From Bifidobacterium scardovii JCM 12489 = DSM 13734 (GTDB lineage: Bacteria > Actinomycetota > Actinomycetes > Actinomycetales > Bifidobacteriaceae), in NCBI RefSeq assembly GCF_001042635.1, contig NZ_AP012331.1:3094348-3158347 (forward strand): a DNA stretch of 64,000 bases, written 5' to 3'. The position numbers and the translations under genes are program-made. The notes under the pieces were generated by a model. The model worked only from the letters and a program-made list of their open reading frames with translations, was not told the origin of the DNA and ran no database searches. Below, piece by piece: positions 49,646-57,854 of this stretch (its first letter is position 1; each line of letters opens with the position of its first letter).

Positions 49646-51979
49646 TTGACTCCCCCTCCAGCCCCAGATCCGCATCGTCGGCATGCGGCCTCGGCCACTG
49701 TGATCGGCACGCTGCACCGCGCGACAGGCGCCCTGCTGGCGCTGCTGATGACCGTGGCGATGTGCATGGCGACCGTCCGGCCCGCCCTGGCGGACGACAA
49801 TGCCGGCGACGGCGGCGCGTCTGACGGCGTCACGATCGCCATGACCGCGGCGACCCCCGTGGTCACCGCGTCGTCCGGCTACCACTTCAAGGCGACGATC
49901 ACCAACCACGCCGACAGCGCGGTCGCCGCCGGTACGCTGACCCTGTCGACCAACGTCTTCCACATCTTCGTGTCGCGCACCGATATGCAGGATTGGGCCC
50001 AAGGGCAGGCGAACATCCCGGTGCCCAACCAGCTGGGAACCGCCACGGTGCCGGCGCTGCAGCCCGGGGCCAGCGCCAACGTATCGATAGACGTCGCCGC
50101 CGATCAGGACGCGCTCAAATCGATCGTCACCTGGGGCCCCAAGCCGCTGCTGATCGATTACGCGTCCAACGGCGGGGCGAACGGCGGCAACGATGGCCCA
50201 AGCGGCACCGACGGCACCGGAACGCACGAGCAGTCGCACACCTTCCTCACCCGGTCCAACGACGGACTGGCGGGGGCGAACACGCCGGCCATGAGCCTTA
50301 CCGTCGCCATGCCGCTGACCAGCGACAAGTGGCAGATCGACGACACCGCCATGAATGCGCTGCTCGACAACAAACTCGATAGCAAGGAGGGATCGGCCGC
50401 CGATATCGTGTCCCTGGGGGAAAGCGCGCAGCTCAAGGAGGCACAGGAACAGCTCATCGCCAAGCACGGCGATTTGCAGGTGATCGCCGACCCCCTGGCG
50501 CTGGATGCGCTGGACAGCGACGTTCCCGTCAGCGGCATCATGCAGCCGGCCGATTTCGACATCACCACATACGCGGCGACCGACAACGCCTCCGCCTACA
50601 CGGCGACGGGCGTCACCGCCCAGGATTGGAACGCCGACGCCTCGCAGCGTCTCTATCGCAGCGCCGTGGGCGACGACAACGCGCAGCCGGCCGTCTACGC
50701 ATGGCAGGGCAACGGCACCTGGACGATGCAATCCCTGACCGAGGCGCGCCGGCAGGGATATACCACCGTGATCGCCGACCATGAATTCGACGAAAGCGAC
50801 AACTCGACCGTGCACACGGGCAATCTGGTCGTATCCACCGATGCCGGCGACATCACCGTGCTGGCGCAGCAGAAGGAACTGGCGCAGCTTGCGCAGGGCA
50901 CGCCGACCAGCGACACCGCCGACAGCGAGAACAGCGATGCCGGCCGCCTCTCGAGATTCATCGCGCAGAGCGCCTTCTACCAGATGGAACAGCCGTACAC
51001 CGCGCGCAACCTGCTGGTCTGCCTGTCCGCCGACAACACCACCGCCAACGACGCCCTGATGAATGCGCTGGAGCAGGCGCCGTGGCTGGAGCTCACCAGC
51101 CTGGACACGCTGCAACAGGCCGACGCCTACGCCACCGGCGACGACGCGCAGCAGCTCGTCCACGACAAGGACGCGCTCGACGACGGCGAAAACGCCAGTC
51201 TGAACCAGACCCTGTCGGCGCTGTCCGGCGCCCGTGGCGATATCTCCCGATTCTCGGAGAACGTGATGGCCGCGGATCAGGGCGCGTCCGCGCAGGCCAA
51301 GACCGGCGACGCGGCCGAAGGCACCGGCAACGGCACCGGTAACGGGGACGGTTCAGGGAGCACGGGCGGCACCGATACGAACGCCGGCGCCGCGTCGGGC
51401 GATGCCGCCGGATCGGGCGCCGCCAACGGCTCCGAAGCCGCGCAGGCCAAAGCGTGGATCGCGTCCCTGCTCGACGTGCAGCACACCATCGCGCTGCACG
51501 CGCTCGGCAACGACGCGCAGGTCAGCAGCCGCATGACCAACGGGGCGACCACCCTGGCCTCGCGGCTGATGGGGTCGGTCACCATCACCCGGATCGAGTC
51601 GATCACCGTGGTGAGCGAAACAGCCAAAATGCCCGTGACCATCAGTAATGCCAGCCCGTTCCCGGTCCATGTGCGGGTGTCCTCGATCACCGATTCGATG
51701 GAAATCGTCACATCGCGCTTCACCGACGTGGAAGTGCCTCCCCGCAGCGAGGCACAGGTCACGTTCACGATCCGCGTGTCTACGTCAGGCTCCACCAACG
51801 CCACCGTCACACTGCAGGATCGCGGGGGCATACCGTTCGGAGCCCCCCAGATCACGGCCATCACCAGCGTGCTGCAGATCAGCGACATGAGCGGATTCGT
51901 GATCATCGGATCCGCCGTCGTGCTGGGGCTGCTCGGCTTGTGGCGCCAGTTCCATCGTAAGAAGGATCCGGACGAATGA
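49646..51979 (+). CDS. DUF6049-like exported membrane protein
   Basis: A 777-residue protein with a signal peptide (basic region, then ALLALLMTVAMCMATVRPALA ending near residue 49). A large extracytoplasmic region follows, with Gly/Thr/Asn/Ala-rich stretches near 560-600. A C-terminal membrane segment (FVIIGSAVVLGLLGLW) with basic tail anchors it. It lies between the NUDIX gene and murJ, where actinobacteria carry the DUF6049 gene. Function unknown, possibly linked to MurJ or envelope assembly. The start is a TTG at 49646, two bases after the NUDIX stop, with AGGCAGG upstream; a later start inside the signal region is possible. It overlaps murJ by four bases. Confidence 0.75.
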   Translation: MTPPPAPDPHRRHAASATVIGTLHRATGALLALLMTVAMCMATVRPALADDNAGDGGASDGVTIAMTAATPVVTASSGYHFKATITNHADSAVAAGTLTLSTNVFHIFVSRTDMQDWAQGQANIPVPNQLGTATVPALQPGASANVSIDVAADQDALKSIVTWGPKPLLIDYASNGGANGGNDGPSGTDGTGTHEQSHTFLTRSNDGLAGANTPAMSLTVAMPLTSDKWQIDDTAMNALLDNKLDSKEGSAADIVSLGESAQLKEAQEQLIAKHGDLQVIADPLALDALDSDVPVSGIMQPADFDITTYAATDNASAYTATGVTAQDWNADASQRLYRSAVGDDNAQPAVYAWQGNGTWTMQSLTEARRQGYTTVIADHEFDESDNSTVHTGNLVVSTDAGDITVLAQQKELAQLAQGTPTSDTADSENSDAGRLSRFIAQSAFYQMEQPYTARNLLVCLSADNTTANDALMNALEQAPWLELTSLDTLQQADAYATGDDAQQLVHDKDALDDGENASLNQTLSALSGARGDISRFSENVMAADQGASAQAKTGDAAEGTGNGTGNGDGSGSTGGTDTNAGAASGDAAGSGAANGSEAAQAKAWIASLLDVQHTIALHALGNDAQVSSRMTNGATTLASRLMGSVTITRIESITVVSETAKMPVTISNASPFPVHVRVSSITDSMEIVTSRFTDVEVPPRSEAQVTFTIRVSTSGSTNATVTLQDRGGIPFGAPQITAITSVLQISDMSGFVIIGSAVVLGLLGLWRQFHRKKDPDE

Positions 51980-54900
51980 GTTCATCGGTAGGACGCAATT
52001 CACTGATCATGGCCGCCGGCACGGCCGCGTCCCGCGTGACCGGGCAGGTGCGCACCATCCTGCTTGCGGCCGCGTTGGGCACCACCGGCATCGCGGCGAA
52101 CGCCTATCAGGCCGGCGCGATGATCCCGCAGGCCGTCTTCGCCCTCGTTTCCGGAGGCATCTTCAACGCGGTGCTGGTGCCGCAGATCGTGCGCACGCTC
52201 AAGGAGAAGGACGCCGAGGAACGGCTGAACAAGCTCATCTCGCTCGCCATCGCGCTGCTGCTGGCGATCACCGCGCTGATGACGGTCGCCACCCCGTTGC
52301 TGACCCGGCTGTACGTCGGGCAGGACACCGGCCCCGAGATGCAGGCGCTGACCAACGCGTTCACCCTGTGGTGCATGCCGCAGATCTTTTTTTACGGCCT
52401 GTATACGGTACTCGGCCAGATTCTGGCCGCGAAGAACCACTTCGGCATGTATGCGTGGAGTTCCGTCGGCGCGAACGTCATCAGCTGCGCCGGCTTCACC
52501 GCGTTCATCCTGCTCTTCGGCAAGGCGAACGAGCAGCCGCTGGAGTTCTGGACGCCCGCCAGAATCACGCTGATAGCCGGCTCCTGGACGCTTGGCGTGG
52601 CGTTCCAGGCACTTATCCTGTTCCTGCCGCTGATGCGCTGTGGGCTGCGTTACCGGCCGAAATGGGGCATCTCCGGCATCGGCCTGCGCGCGATGGGTTC
52701 GGTCGCCGGCTGGAGCATCGGCATCGTCGTCGTCGACCAGCTGGCCAGCATCATCAGCACGCGCATCACGACCAGCGCCCCGGCGACCGCCGAGCGGCTG
52801 CTCGGCATCGCGCAGATCGACGTCGCCGGCAACGCGACCTACCAGAACGCCTTCACGCTGTATGTGCTGCCGTACTCGCTGATCGCCGTGTCGGTCGCCA
52901 CCGCGATGTTCCCCCGCATCTCGCAGGCGATCGGCGATCGCGACATCGACGATGCCCGGGGGCTGTTCAGCCAATCGCTGCGCAATGTCGGCGTGCTCAT
53001 GATCTTCTTCACGGTCGCGTTCATCGTGATGCCGGTGCCGGTCATCCTCGCGCTGCTGCCGTCGGTCAGCGTCAAGGAGGCGATCATGATCGCCGCCCCG
53101 CTGATGACGCAGGGCATAGGCCTGCCCCTGTCCAGCGCCTATCTGATCATCCAGCGCACGTTCTACGCCTTCGAGGACGGCAAGAACCCGTTCCTCTTCA
53201 TGCTGCTGTTCAACATCCTGTATGTGGGCATCCTGCTCGGGTCCACGCATGTGCTGTCGCCGGTGTACTGGGTCACCATGCTGGGCATCTCCTCGACGAT
53301 AGGCCACCTGCTGGCGTTCCCGTTCCTGGTCAAACCGCTGCGCGCGCGATTCGGCGGGCATTTGGACGGCAAGCGCATCACCATCGCCTATCTCAAGGCG
53401 GTGGTGGCCGGCGTCGCCGCCGTGGTGTGCGGCCTGGCGCTGCAGCATCCGGTGTATCGTCTGGTCGGCGCGCAAATCGGCCGAGACGACGGATCGATGA
53501 ATTGGTTCCAGGCGGTGGCCGTCTGCGTGATCCTCACGGTGGTGTCAGTCGCGGTCTATGCCGCGGTGCTGTGGCTGATGCGGTCGGATGAGCTGGTCAG
53601 CGCGACGCGCATGGTCGCGGCTCGGCTGGGGATGGGCAGGGCCGGTGCAAAGACCGGAGCCGTGGCCGACGGCGATGCGGCGGATCACGGTGCCGCGCAC
53701 GACGCCGCACAGGGTACCGACACCGCTTCCGCGGTCGGTCGGCCGGCCGCCGATCCGGCCGACCGACCCCGCCTGTCCGGCGACGCTCAACCCCCTGTTC
53801 CGGCGGTGTCCGCGAATGCGGCCAGCCCGCTTGCCTCGACCACACCGACGGCTAGAATGGCACAGCAACCGCAGTCATCGGAACATACGCATTACGGAGT
53901 CGGAAAAAGCATGAAGCCTCAGCTGGGAGATACCATCGCCAACCGCTATACGCTGGTGGCACTGTTGCGCGACGAGACCGGCTTGGAGGCGTGGAAGGCA
54001 AGCGACCGAGTGCTCACCCGAGACTGCCAGCTGTTCCTGATCACCGACAGGCGGGTGCTGGACCAGGTGACGGCGATCGCCTCGGCGCTGGCGCTTATCA
54101 AGAACCGCCAGTTCACCCAGGTGCTGCAGATGCAGCGGCACGGCGACGCGGCGCTCATCATCACCCAGCTTGACGCCGGCCTGTCCCTGACCCATTATCT
54201 GAAGAGCTCCACGGGCCGCATTCTCAGCTTCAATGCGATGCGCTCGATCATGGGCGAGACCACGCAGGCCGTGCGCACCCTGCTGTCGCAGGGCTTGACG
54301 CATCAGGCGATCGGCACCGACACCGTGCGCGTCAGCGTGGAAGGCGTGCAGCTGGCTGATACTCCGCTCAGCTCGATGCTGCAGGACGTGTCAGGCAGCG
54401 CGAGCCAGAATCTTCCGGCGGAAGTGACGGCGGTGCGCCAACTGGCCGCGCTGCTGTACGCGATGCTCACCCGCACGCCTTCAAGCCCGGACGCCCGATT
54501 CGATCTGTCCCGTATCGGCGCCGACGTTCCCGGCGAGTTCAAGCTGATCTGCAAGCGCGGGCTTGGATTGCCCGGCAACGGCACCGATCTGCCGATGTCG
54601 TCTCTGGCGGAGTTGGACGCATTGCTGGGCGACTGGACGCCGCTCGGCCGGCTGCTCGACCGGGATATCGCCCTGCCCGGGATCAGCGGCGACGCCTCCA
54701 TCAGCAGCGTCACGCTGCTGCCTCGCGATGGCGCCGACCTGGCCGATATCCCCGGCGATATCATCAATTCGAACCCGATGCCGGCCCTGACGCTGAATAT
54801 GCCGAAGTACTCCACGGCGTTGGATTCCGATGACGTGGTCGATGTGACCCCGATGACCGGCGATCTGTTCTCCGCGTTTGACGGCCAGACGGGAACCCCC

Positions 54901-55947
54901 AATAAATCAACACTTTCTCTCGATGTGTCTAGTATTCGTCATCCGTCCGAGGAATCGGAAGCCGCTCCCGAGACGGTCGCGATCCAGCCGCCGCAGCCGG
55001 TGGTTCCGATCGATCCGTCAATGGAGGAGACGCAGATCATTCCCCCGATCGGCAGCGAGCCCATCCCCCACGGTGGAGACGCGCCTACGGACGATGCATA
55101 CGAACCAGATCAGCAGTCGAAGTTCACGCTGAACATCCCGGCCGACGAAACCGTCGCCGATCAGAAGCTCTTCGGCGGGCTGCCCACCAAGATCATCTCC
55201 GTGATCGTCGGCGTGATCGTATTGATCGTGGCCGGCACGCTGGCGGTGAATTCGCTGATAGACGATACGCAGGGCAACATCGGCGGCAGTGGCGCTTCCT
55301 CCGATCCGTTCTCCGACGAGAATCTGGATGCCGTGCCATTCGGCAAATCCACCAACGGATCGCAGTCCGACAACACCGATTCGGCCGACTCTGCAGATAA
55401 GAAGGATGGCAACGGCACGGACCAGTCGAAGGATTCGGCCGACACCGCCAACAAGGACGCCAATAAGAACCAGTCCTCGGACAACGCGAATGACTCCAAG
55501 AAGCAGTCGTCCGACAGCAACAAGTCCGATAGCAACAAGAAGGACGATTCGTCCAAGCAGACCGTGGAGACGAAGGACAAGAACGTGCAGAGCGTGCCGG
55601 CACCGCGGTACGAGAACAACACGCCGCTGTCCATCGCCAGCCAGCAGTTCGTGACCGACCCGGGCGGGCAGCGCGGATACGCCTATCATCTGCACCTCAA
55701 TGAGGCGCATGATACGTACCGCCTCGTCGTGCACATCACCACATCCGGCGGCAAGGGATACATCTACGCGAACACGACCGGCGATCCCAACCAGGGCGAT
55801 CAGGTCGGGGAATTCACCTTCGCCGAGGGCGGCACCACCGAGGTCAAGTTCACGAAGGTGACCAAGACGCAGGATATCGTCATGTGGGTTCCGGCCGACA
55901 GCATGCCGAACAACCAGCTCTACATCCAAAAGGTCGAACTGTTCTAG
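51976..55947 (+). CDS. murJ: MurJ lipid II flippase fused to an extracytoplasmic-linked pseudokinase
   Basis: A 1,323-residue protein. Residues 1-545 are the MurJ/MviN flippase with about fourteen membrane segments (AAGTAASRVTGQVRTILLAAALG at the start). It moves lipid II across the membrane. Residues 640-870 resemble a protein kinase domain (LGDTIANRYTLVALLRDETG) but lack the ATP lysine and HRD/DFG residues, so it is a pseudokinase. A further membrane segment lies near 1,075-1,095, then a Ser/Asp/Lys/Asn-rich linker and a C-terminal beta domain outside. The same layout is known for mycobacterial MviN, where phosphorylation recruits an FHA protein. ATG overlaps the previous TGA. The active kinase at 39 kb is a candidate partner. 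Confidence 0.9.
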   Translation: MSSSVGRNSLIMAAGTAASRVTGQVRTILLAAALGTTGIAANAYQAGAMIPQAVFALVSGGIFNAVLVPQIVRTLKEKDAEERLNKLISLAIALLLAITALMTVATPLLTRLYVGQDTGPEMQALTNAFTLWCMPQIFFYGLYTVLGQILAAKNHFGMYAWSSVGANVISCAGFTAFILLFGKANEQPLEFWTPARITLIAGSWTLGVAFQALILFLPLMRCGLRYRPKWGISGIGLRAMGSVAGWSIGIVVVDQLASIISTRITTSAPATAERLLGIAQIDVAGNATYQNAFTLYVLPYSLIAVSVATAMFPRISQAIGDRDIDDARGLFSQSLRNVGVLMIFFTVAFIVMPVPVILALLPSVSVKEAIMIAAPLMTQGIGLPLSSAYLIIQRTFYAFEDGKNPFLFMLLFNILYVGILLGSTHVLSPVYWVTMLGISSTIGHLLAFPFLVKPLRARFGGHLDGKRITIAYLKAVVAGVAAVVCGLALQHPVYRLVGAQIGRDDGSMNWFQAVAVCVILTVVSVAVYAAVLWLMRSDELVSATRMVAARLGMGRAGAKTGAVADGDAADHGAAHDAAQGTDTASAVGRPAADPADRPRLSGDAQPPVPAVSANAASPLASTTPTARMAQQPQSSEHTHYGVGKSMKPQLGDTIANRYTLVALLRDETGLEAWKASDRVLTRDCQLFLITDRRVLDQVTAIASALALIKNRQFTQVLQMQRHGDAALIITQLDAGLSLTHYLKSSTGRILSFNAMRSIMGETTQAVRTLLSQGLTHQAIGTDTVRVSVEGVQLADTPLSSMLQDVSGSASQNLPAEVTAVRQLAALLYAMLTRTPSSPDARFDLSRIGADVPGEFKLICKRGLGLPGNGTDLPMSSLAELDALLGDWTPLGRLLDRDIALPGISGDASISSVTLLPRDGADLADIPGDIINSNPMPALTLNMPKYSTALDSDDVVDVTPMTGDLFSAFDGQTGTPNKSTLSLDVSSIRHPSEESEAAPETVAIQPPQPVVPIDPSMEETQIIPPIGSEPIPHGGDAPTDDAYEPDQQSKFTLNIPADETVADQKLFGGLPTKIISVIVGVIVLIVAGTLAVNSLIDDTQGNIGGSGASSDPFSDENLDAVPFGKSTNGSQSDNTDSADSADKKDGNGTDQSKDSADTANKDANKNQSSDNANDSKKQSSDSNKSDSNKKDDSSKQTVETKDKNVQSVPAPRYENNTPLSIASQQFVTDPGGQRGYAYHLHLNEAHDTYRLVVHITTSGGKGYIYANTTGDPNQGDQVGEFTFAEGGTTEVKFTKVTKTQDIVMWVPADSMPNNQLYIQKVELF

Positions 55948-55979
55948 TATCCCACGCCGTGAGTTCGTTTCCTATGTCT

Positions 55980-56113
55980 GGCTCCCCTCGCTGAAGCTGA
56001 GCCGTGAAGCAAACAGCGGAGCTGTTTGTAGGCGAAGGCGAACGACAGTGAGCAGATAGGACCGCGGCCGTAAGGCCGTCCTTGATTGCGGATGAGCTGG
56101 CCGCGAAGCGGAC
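55980..56113 (-). repeat. Long copy of the CTCCCCTC repeat family
   Basis: About 134 bp, inverted relative to the neighbouring short copy. It shares with 57597-57738 long identical blocks such as GTTTGTAGGCGAAGGCGAAC and GGCCGTCCTTGAT, and ends CGGACTGAGGGA. It starts 32 bp after the murJ stop. Confidence 0.85.
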
Positions 56114-56160
56114 TGAGGGAAGCATTACCACGAGTGCCTGAATTAAGCTAATTCGCATGG

Positions 56161-56209
56161 TCTCCCCTCAGTCGGCTACGCCGACAGCTCCCCTCAGCGA
56201 GGGGAGCCA
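56161..56209 (+). repeat. Short copy of the CTCCCCTC repeat family
   Basis: Two hairpins: GTCGGC/GCCGAC and GCTCCCCT/AGGGGAGC. Nearly identical to 57505-57552. Confidence 0.85.
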
Positions 56210-56242
56210 TAGTCGTGAGCCGCTTCACGGGCAACTTGTCCT

Positions 56243-56345
56243 GCAATCGAGGACGACCTTTGGTCGCAGCCTGTCAGTCCGATCGTCAGCTTGCCTTCGT
56301 CTACAAACAACTCCGTCTCCTCACGGAGGAACTGCCCCCTGCGTC
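56243..56345 (+). repeat. Degenerate long copy of the repeat family
   Basis: GCAATCGAGGACGACC...CAGCTTGCCTTCG...CTACAAACAACTCCG aligns with the interior of the long copies read in reverse, with many substitutions. It fills most of the gap up to trxB. No gene is seen in 55948-56396. Confidence 0.6.
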
Positions 56346-56383
56346 GTTCGGTATTCGCACGCAGCGCAATAGCGTGCTCTTGG

Positions 56384-56389
56384 TACAGT
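56384..56389 (+). promoter_or_regulatory. trxB -10 element implying a leaderless transcript
   Basis: TACAGT ends 7 bp before the trxB ATG and no ribosome site is present, so transcription probably starts at or next to the start codon. A matching -35 is not evident. Confidence 0.4.
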
Positions 56390-56396
56390 TGGACGC

Positions 56397-57329
56397 ATGA
56401 GTAACGATATACATGATGCCGTCATTATCGGCTCCGGCCCGGCCGGGTACACTGCCGCCATCTATCTGGGACGCGCCGGCTACCATCCCACGGTTATCGC
56501 CGGTGCCTTGACGCCAGGCGGACAGCTGGTCAACACCACGGAAGTGGAGAATTTCCCCGGATTCCCGGATGGCGTGATGGGCCCGGATCTGATGGATGCC
56601 ATGCAGCAGCAGGCCGAAAAGTTCGGTGCCGAGCTGATCTACGACGATGTGGCATCCGTCGACTTCTCCAAGCCGGTCAAGACGCTGACGCTGGATGGCG
56701 GCGACGTTCTGTCGGCGCGTGCGGTGATCATCACCACGGGTTCCAGTTACCGCAAGCTTGGCGTCCCCGGCGAAGAGCAGTACTCCGGACGCGGCGTCTC
56801 CTACTGCGCGACATGCGATGGCTTCTTCTTCCGGGATAAGCCGATCGTCGTGGTCGGCGGCGGCGATAGCGCATTCGAAGAGGCACAATTCCTGTCTCGT
56901 TTTGGTTCTTCGGTGACACTGGTACACCGGCGTGATACATTCCGCGCTTCAAAGATCATGGTGGATCGGGCCAAGGAGAACGAAAAGATCCGTATCATCA
57001 CCAACGCGGTCGTGGAATCTGTCAACGGTGACGATACCGGTGCGACTTCGGTGACGCTTCGCGATGTTGTTTCACATGAAACATCCGTGTTGGAAGCCAG
57101 CGGCATTTTCGTCGCCATCGGTCACACGCCGTCTACGTCGTTCCTGGGTGACGCCGTGGCTCTCGACGATGACGGATACATCGTCGTGGACGGCGCATCC
57201 ACACGCACGTCCGTGAACGGAGTGTTCGCTGCCGGAGATGTGGTGGATCGTACCTATCGCCAGGCCATCAGCGCAGCCGGCATGGGATGCCGCGCGGCCC
57301 TGGACGCCCAATCGTATCTGGTAGGCTGA
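56397..57329 (+). CDS. trxB: Thioredoxin reductase
   Basis: A 310-residue FAD/NADPH flavoenzyme that reduces thioredoxin. The FAD motif GSGPAGYTAAIYLGRAG is near residue 13, the redox CATC in SYCATCDGFFF near 140, the NADPH motif VVGGGDSAFEEAQ near 160, and FAD-binding GVFAAGDVVDRTYRQ near 277. Low-molecular-weight TrxB type, full length. No ribosome site; probably leaderless. It contains a parS site (57068-57083). Thioredoxin itself is not encoded next to it, unlike many actinobacteria; repeat elements occupy the space before parB. Confidence 0.93.
   Translation: MSNDIHDAVIIGSGPAGYTAAIYLGRAGYHPTVIAGALTPGGQLVNTTEVENFPGFPDGVMGPDLMDAMQQQAEKFGAELIYDDVASVDFSKPVKTLTLDGGDVLSARAVIITTGSSYRKLGVPGEEQYSGRGVSYCATCDGFFFRDKPIVVVGGGDSAFEEAQFLSRFGSSVTLVHRRDTFRASKIMVDRAKENEKIRIITNAVVESVNGDDTGATSVTLRDVVSHETSVLEASGIFVAIGHTPSTSFLGDAVALDDDGYIVVDGASTRTSVNGVFAAGDVVDRTYRQAISAAGMGCRAALDAQSYLVG
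57068..57083 (-). promoter_or_regulatory. parS site 1 (within trxB)
   Basis: TGTTTCACATGAAACA, the exact reverse complement of the three sites at 58791, 61115 and 61172. One central base differs from the common bacterial consensus TGTTTCACGTGAAACA. Bound by ParB. Confidence 0.88.
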
Positions 57330-57345
57330 TTCGCTTCTCTCGCTG

Positions 57346-57375
57346 CAGTGGATCGAACGGTCCACTGTGTTTTTT
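57346..57375 (+). terminator. trxB terminator
   Basis: CAGTGGA pairs with TCCACTG (57346-57352 with 57361-57367), then TG and six Ts (57370-57375), 17 bp past the trxB stop. Confidence 0.85.
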
Positions 57376-57380
57376 GCTGT

Positions 57381-57422
57381 GTCCGGTTATACACCCCTCC
57401 ACTGATAGGGGTATAACCGGAC
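57381..57422. terminator. Second hairpin downstream of trxB
   Basis: GTCCGGTTATA (57381-57391) pairs with 57412-57422; an inner CCCCT/AGGGG pair is offset by a small bulge. It is followed by ATTTT. It may be a backup terminator. Confidence 0.55.
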
Positions 57423-57504
57423 ATTTTGCATTAATAGCCGTGCTTCATTGGCGCTATTACACCGAAACCAATGAACTAGCCGCAAAGCGGTTACCACCAC
57501 CTGT

Positions 57505-57552
57505 GCTCCCCTCAGTCGGCTGCGCCGACAGCTCCCCTCATGGAGGGGAGCC
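57505..57552 (+). repeat. Short copy of the CTCCCCTC repeat family
   Basis: CTCCCCTCAGTCGGCTGCGC then CGACAGCTCCCCTCATGGAGGGGAGCC in two hairpins; the head is the inverse of the tail of the long copy at 57597-57738. Confidence 0.88.
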
Positions 57553-57596
57553 AACATCCCCGACGAATAGCCTATCTATTCATATTACGTTTTTGA

Positions 57597-57738
57597 GGCT
57601 CCCCTCTCTGAGGCTGAGCCGTTAAGCAAACGCCGGAGGCGTTTGTAGGCGAAGGCGAACGACAGCGAGCAGATAAGACTGCGGCCGCAAGGCCGTCCTT
57701 GATCGCGGATGAGCTGTCGGCGCAGCCGACTGAGAGGA
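57597..57738 (-). repeat. Long copy of the CTCCCCTC repeat family
   Basis: A 142-bp element starting GGCTCCCCTCTCTGAGGCTG and ending GCAGCCGACTGAGAGGAG. It contains GC hairpins such as GCGGCC-GCAA-GGCCG. Open frames read across it are artefacts. Confidence 0.88.
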
Positions 57739-57778
57739 GAATATGCGGATCAGCTTGATATCGGGCGATTTGCGGTAT

Positions 57779-57820
57779 GCTCCCCTCAGGCCGCTGCGCG
57801 GCCAGCTCCCCTCTATGAAG
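57779..57820 (+). repeat. Diverged short copy of the repeat family
   Basis: GCTCCCCTCAGGCCGCTGCG then CGGCCAGCTCCCCTC, ending in a decayed right half (TATGAAGCTGATCCCCC). It lies 35 bp before the parB stop. No gene is seen in 57330-57854. Confidence 0.7.
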
Positions 57821-57854
57821 CTGATCCCCCATCACCTATTGGTAATGAGGCGGG

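Noticed and set aside
57572..57835. Small open frames (SSAIKDGLAAAVLSARCRS type) near trxB and murJ
   Set aside because: They arise from translation of the long repeat copies and recur at each copy (also at 55880-56158); no ribosome sites.
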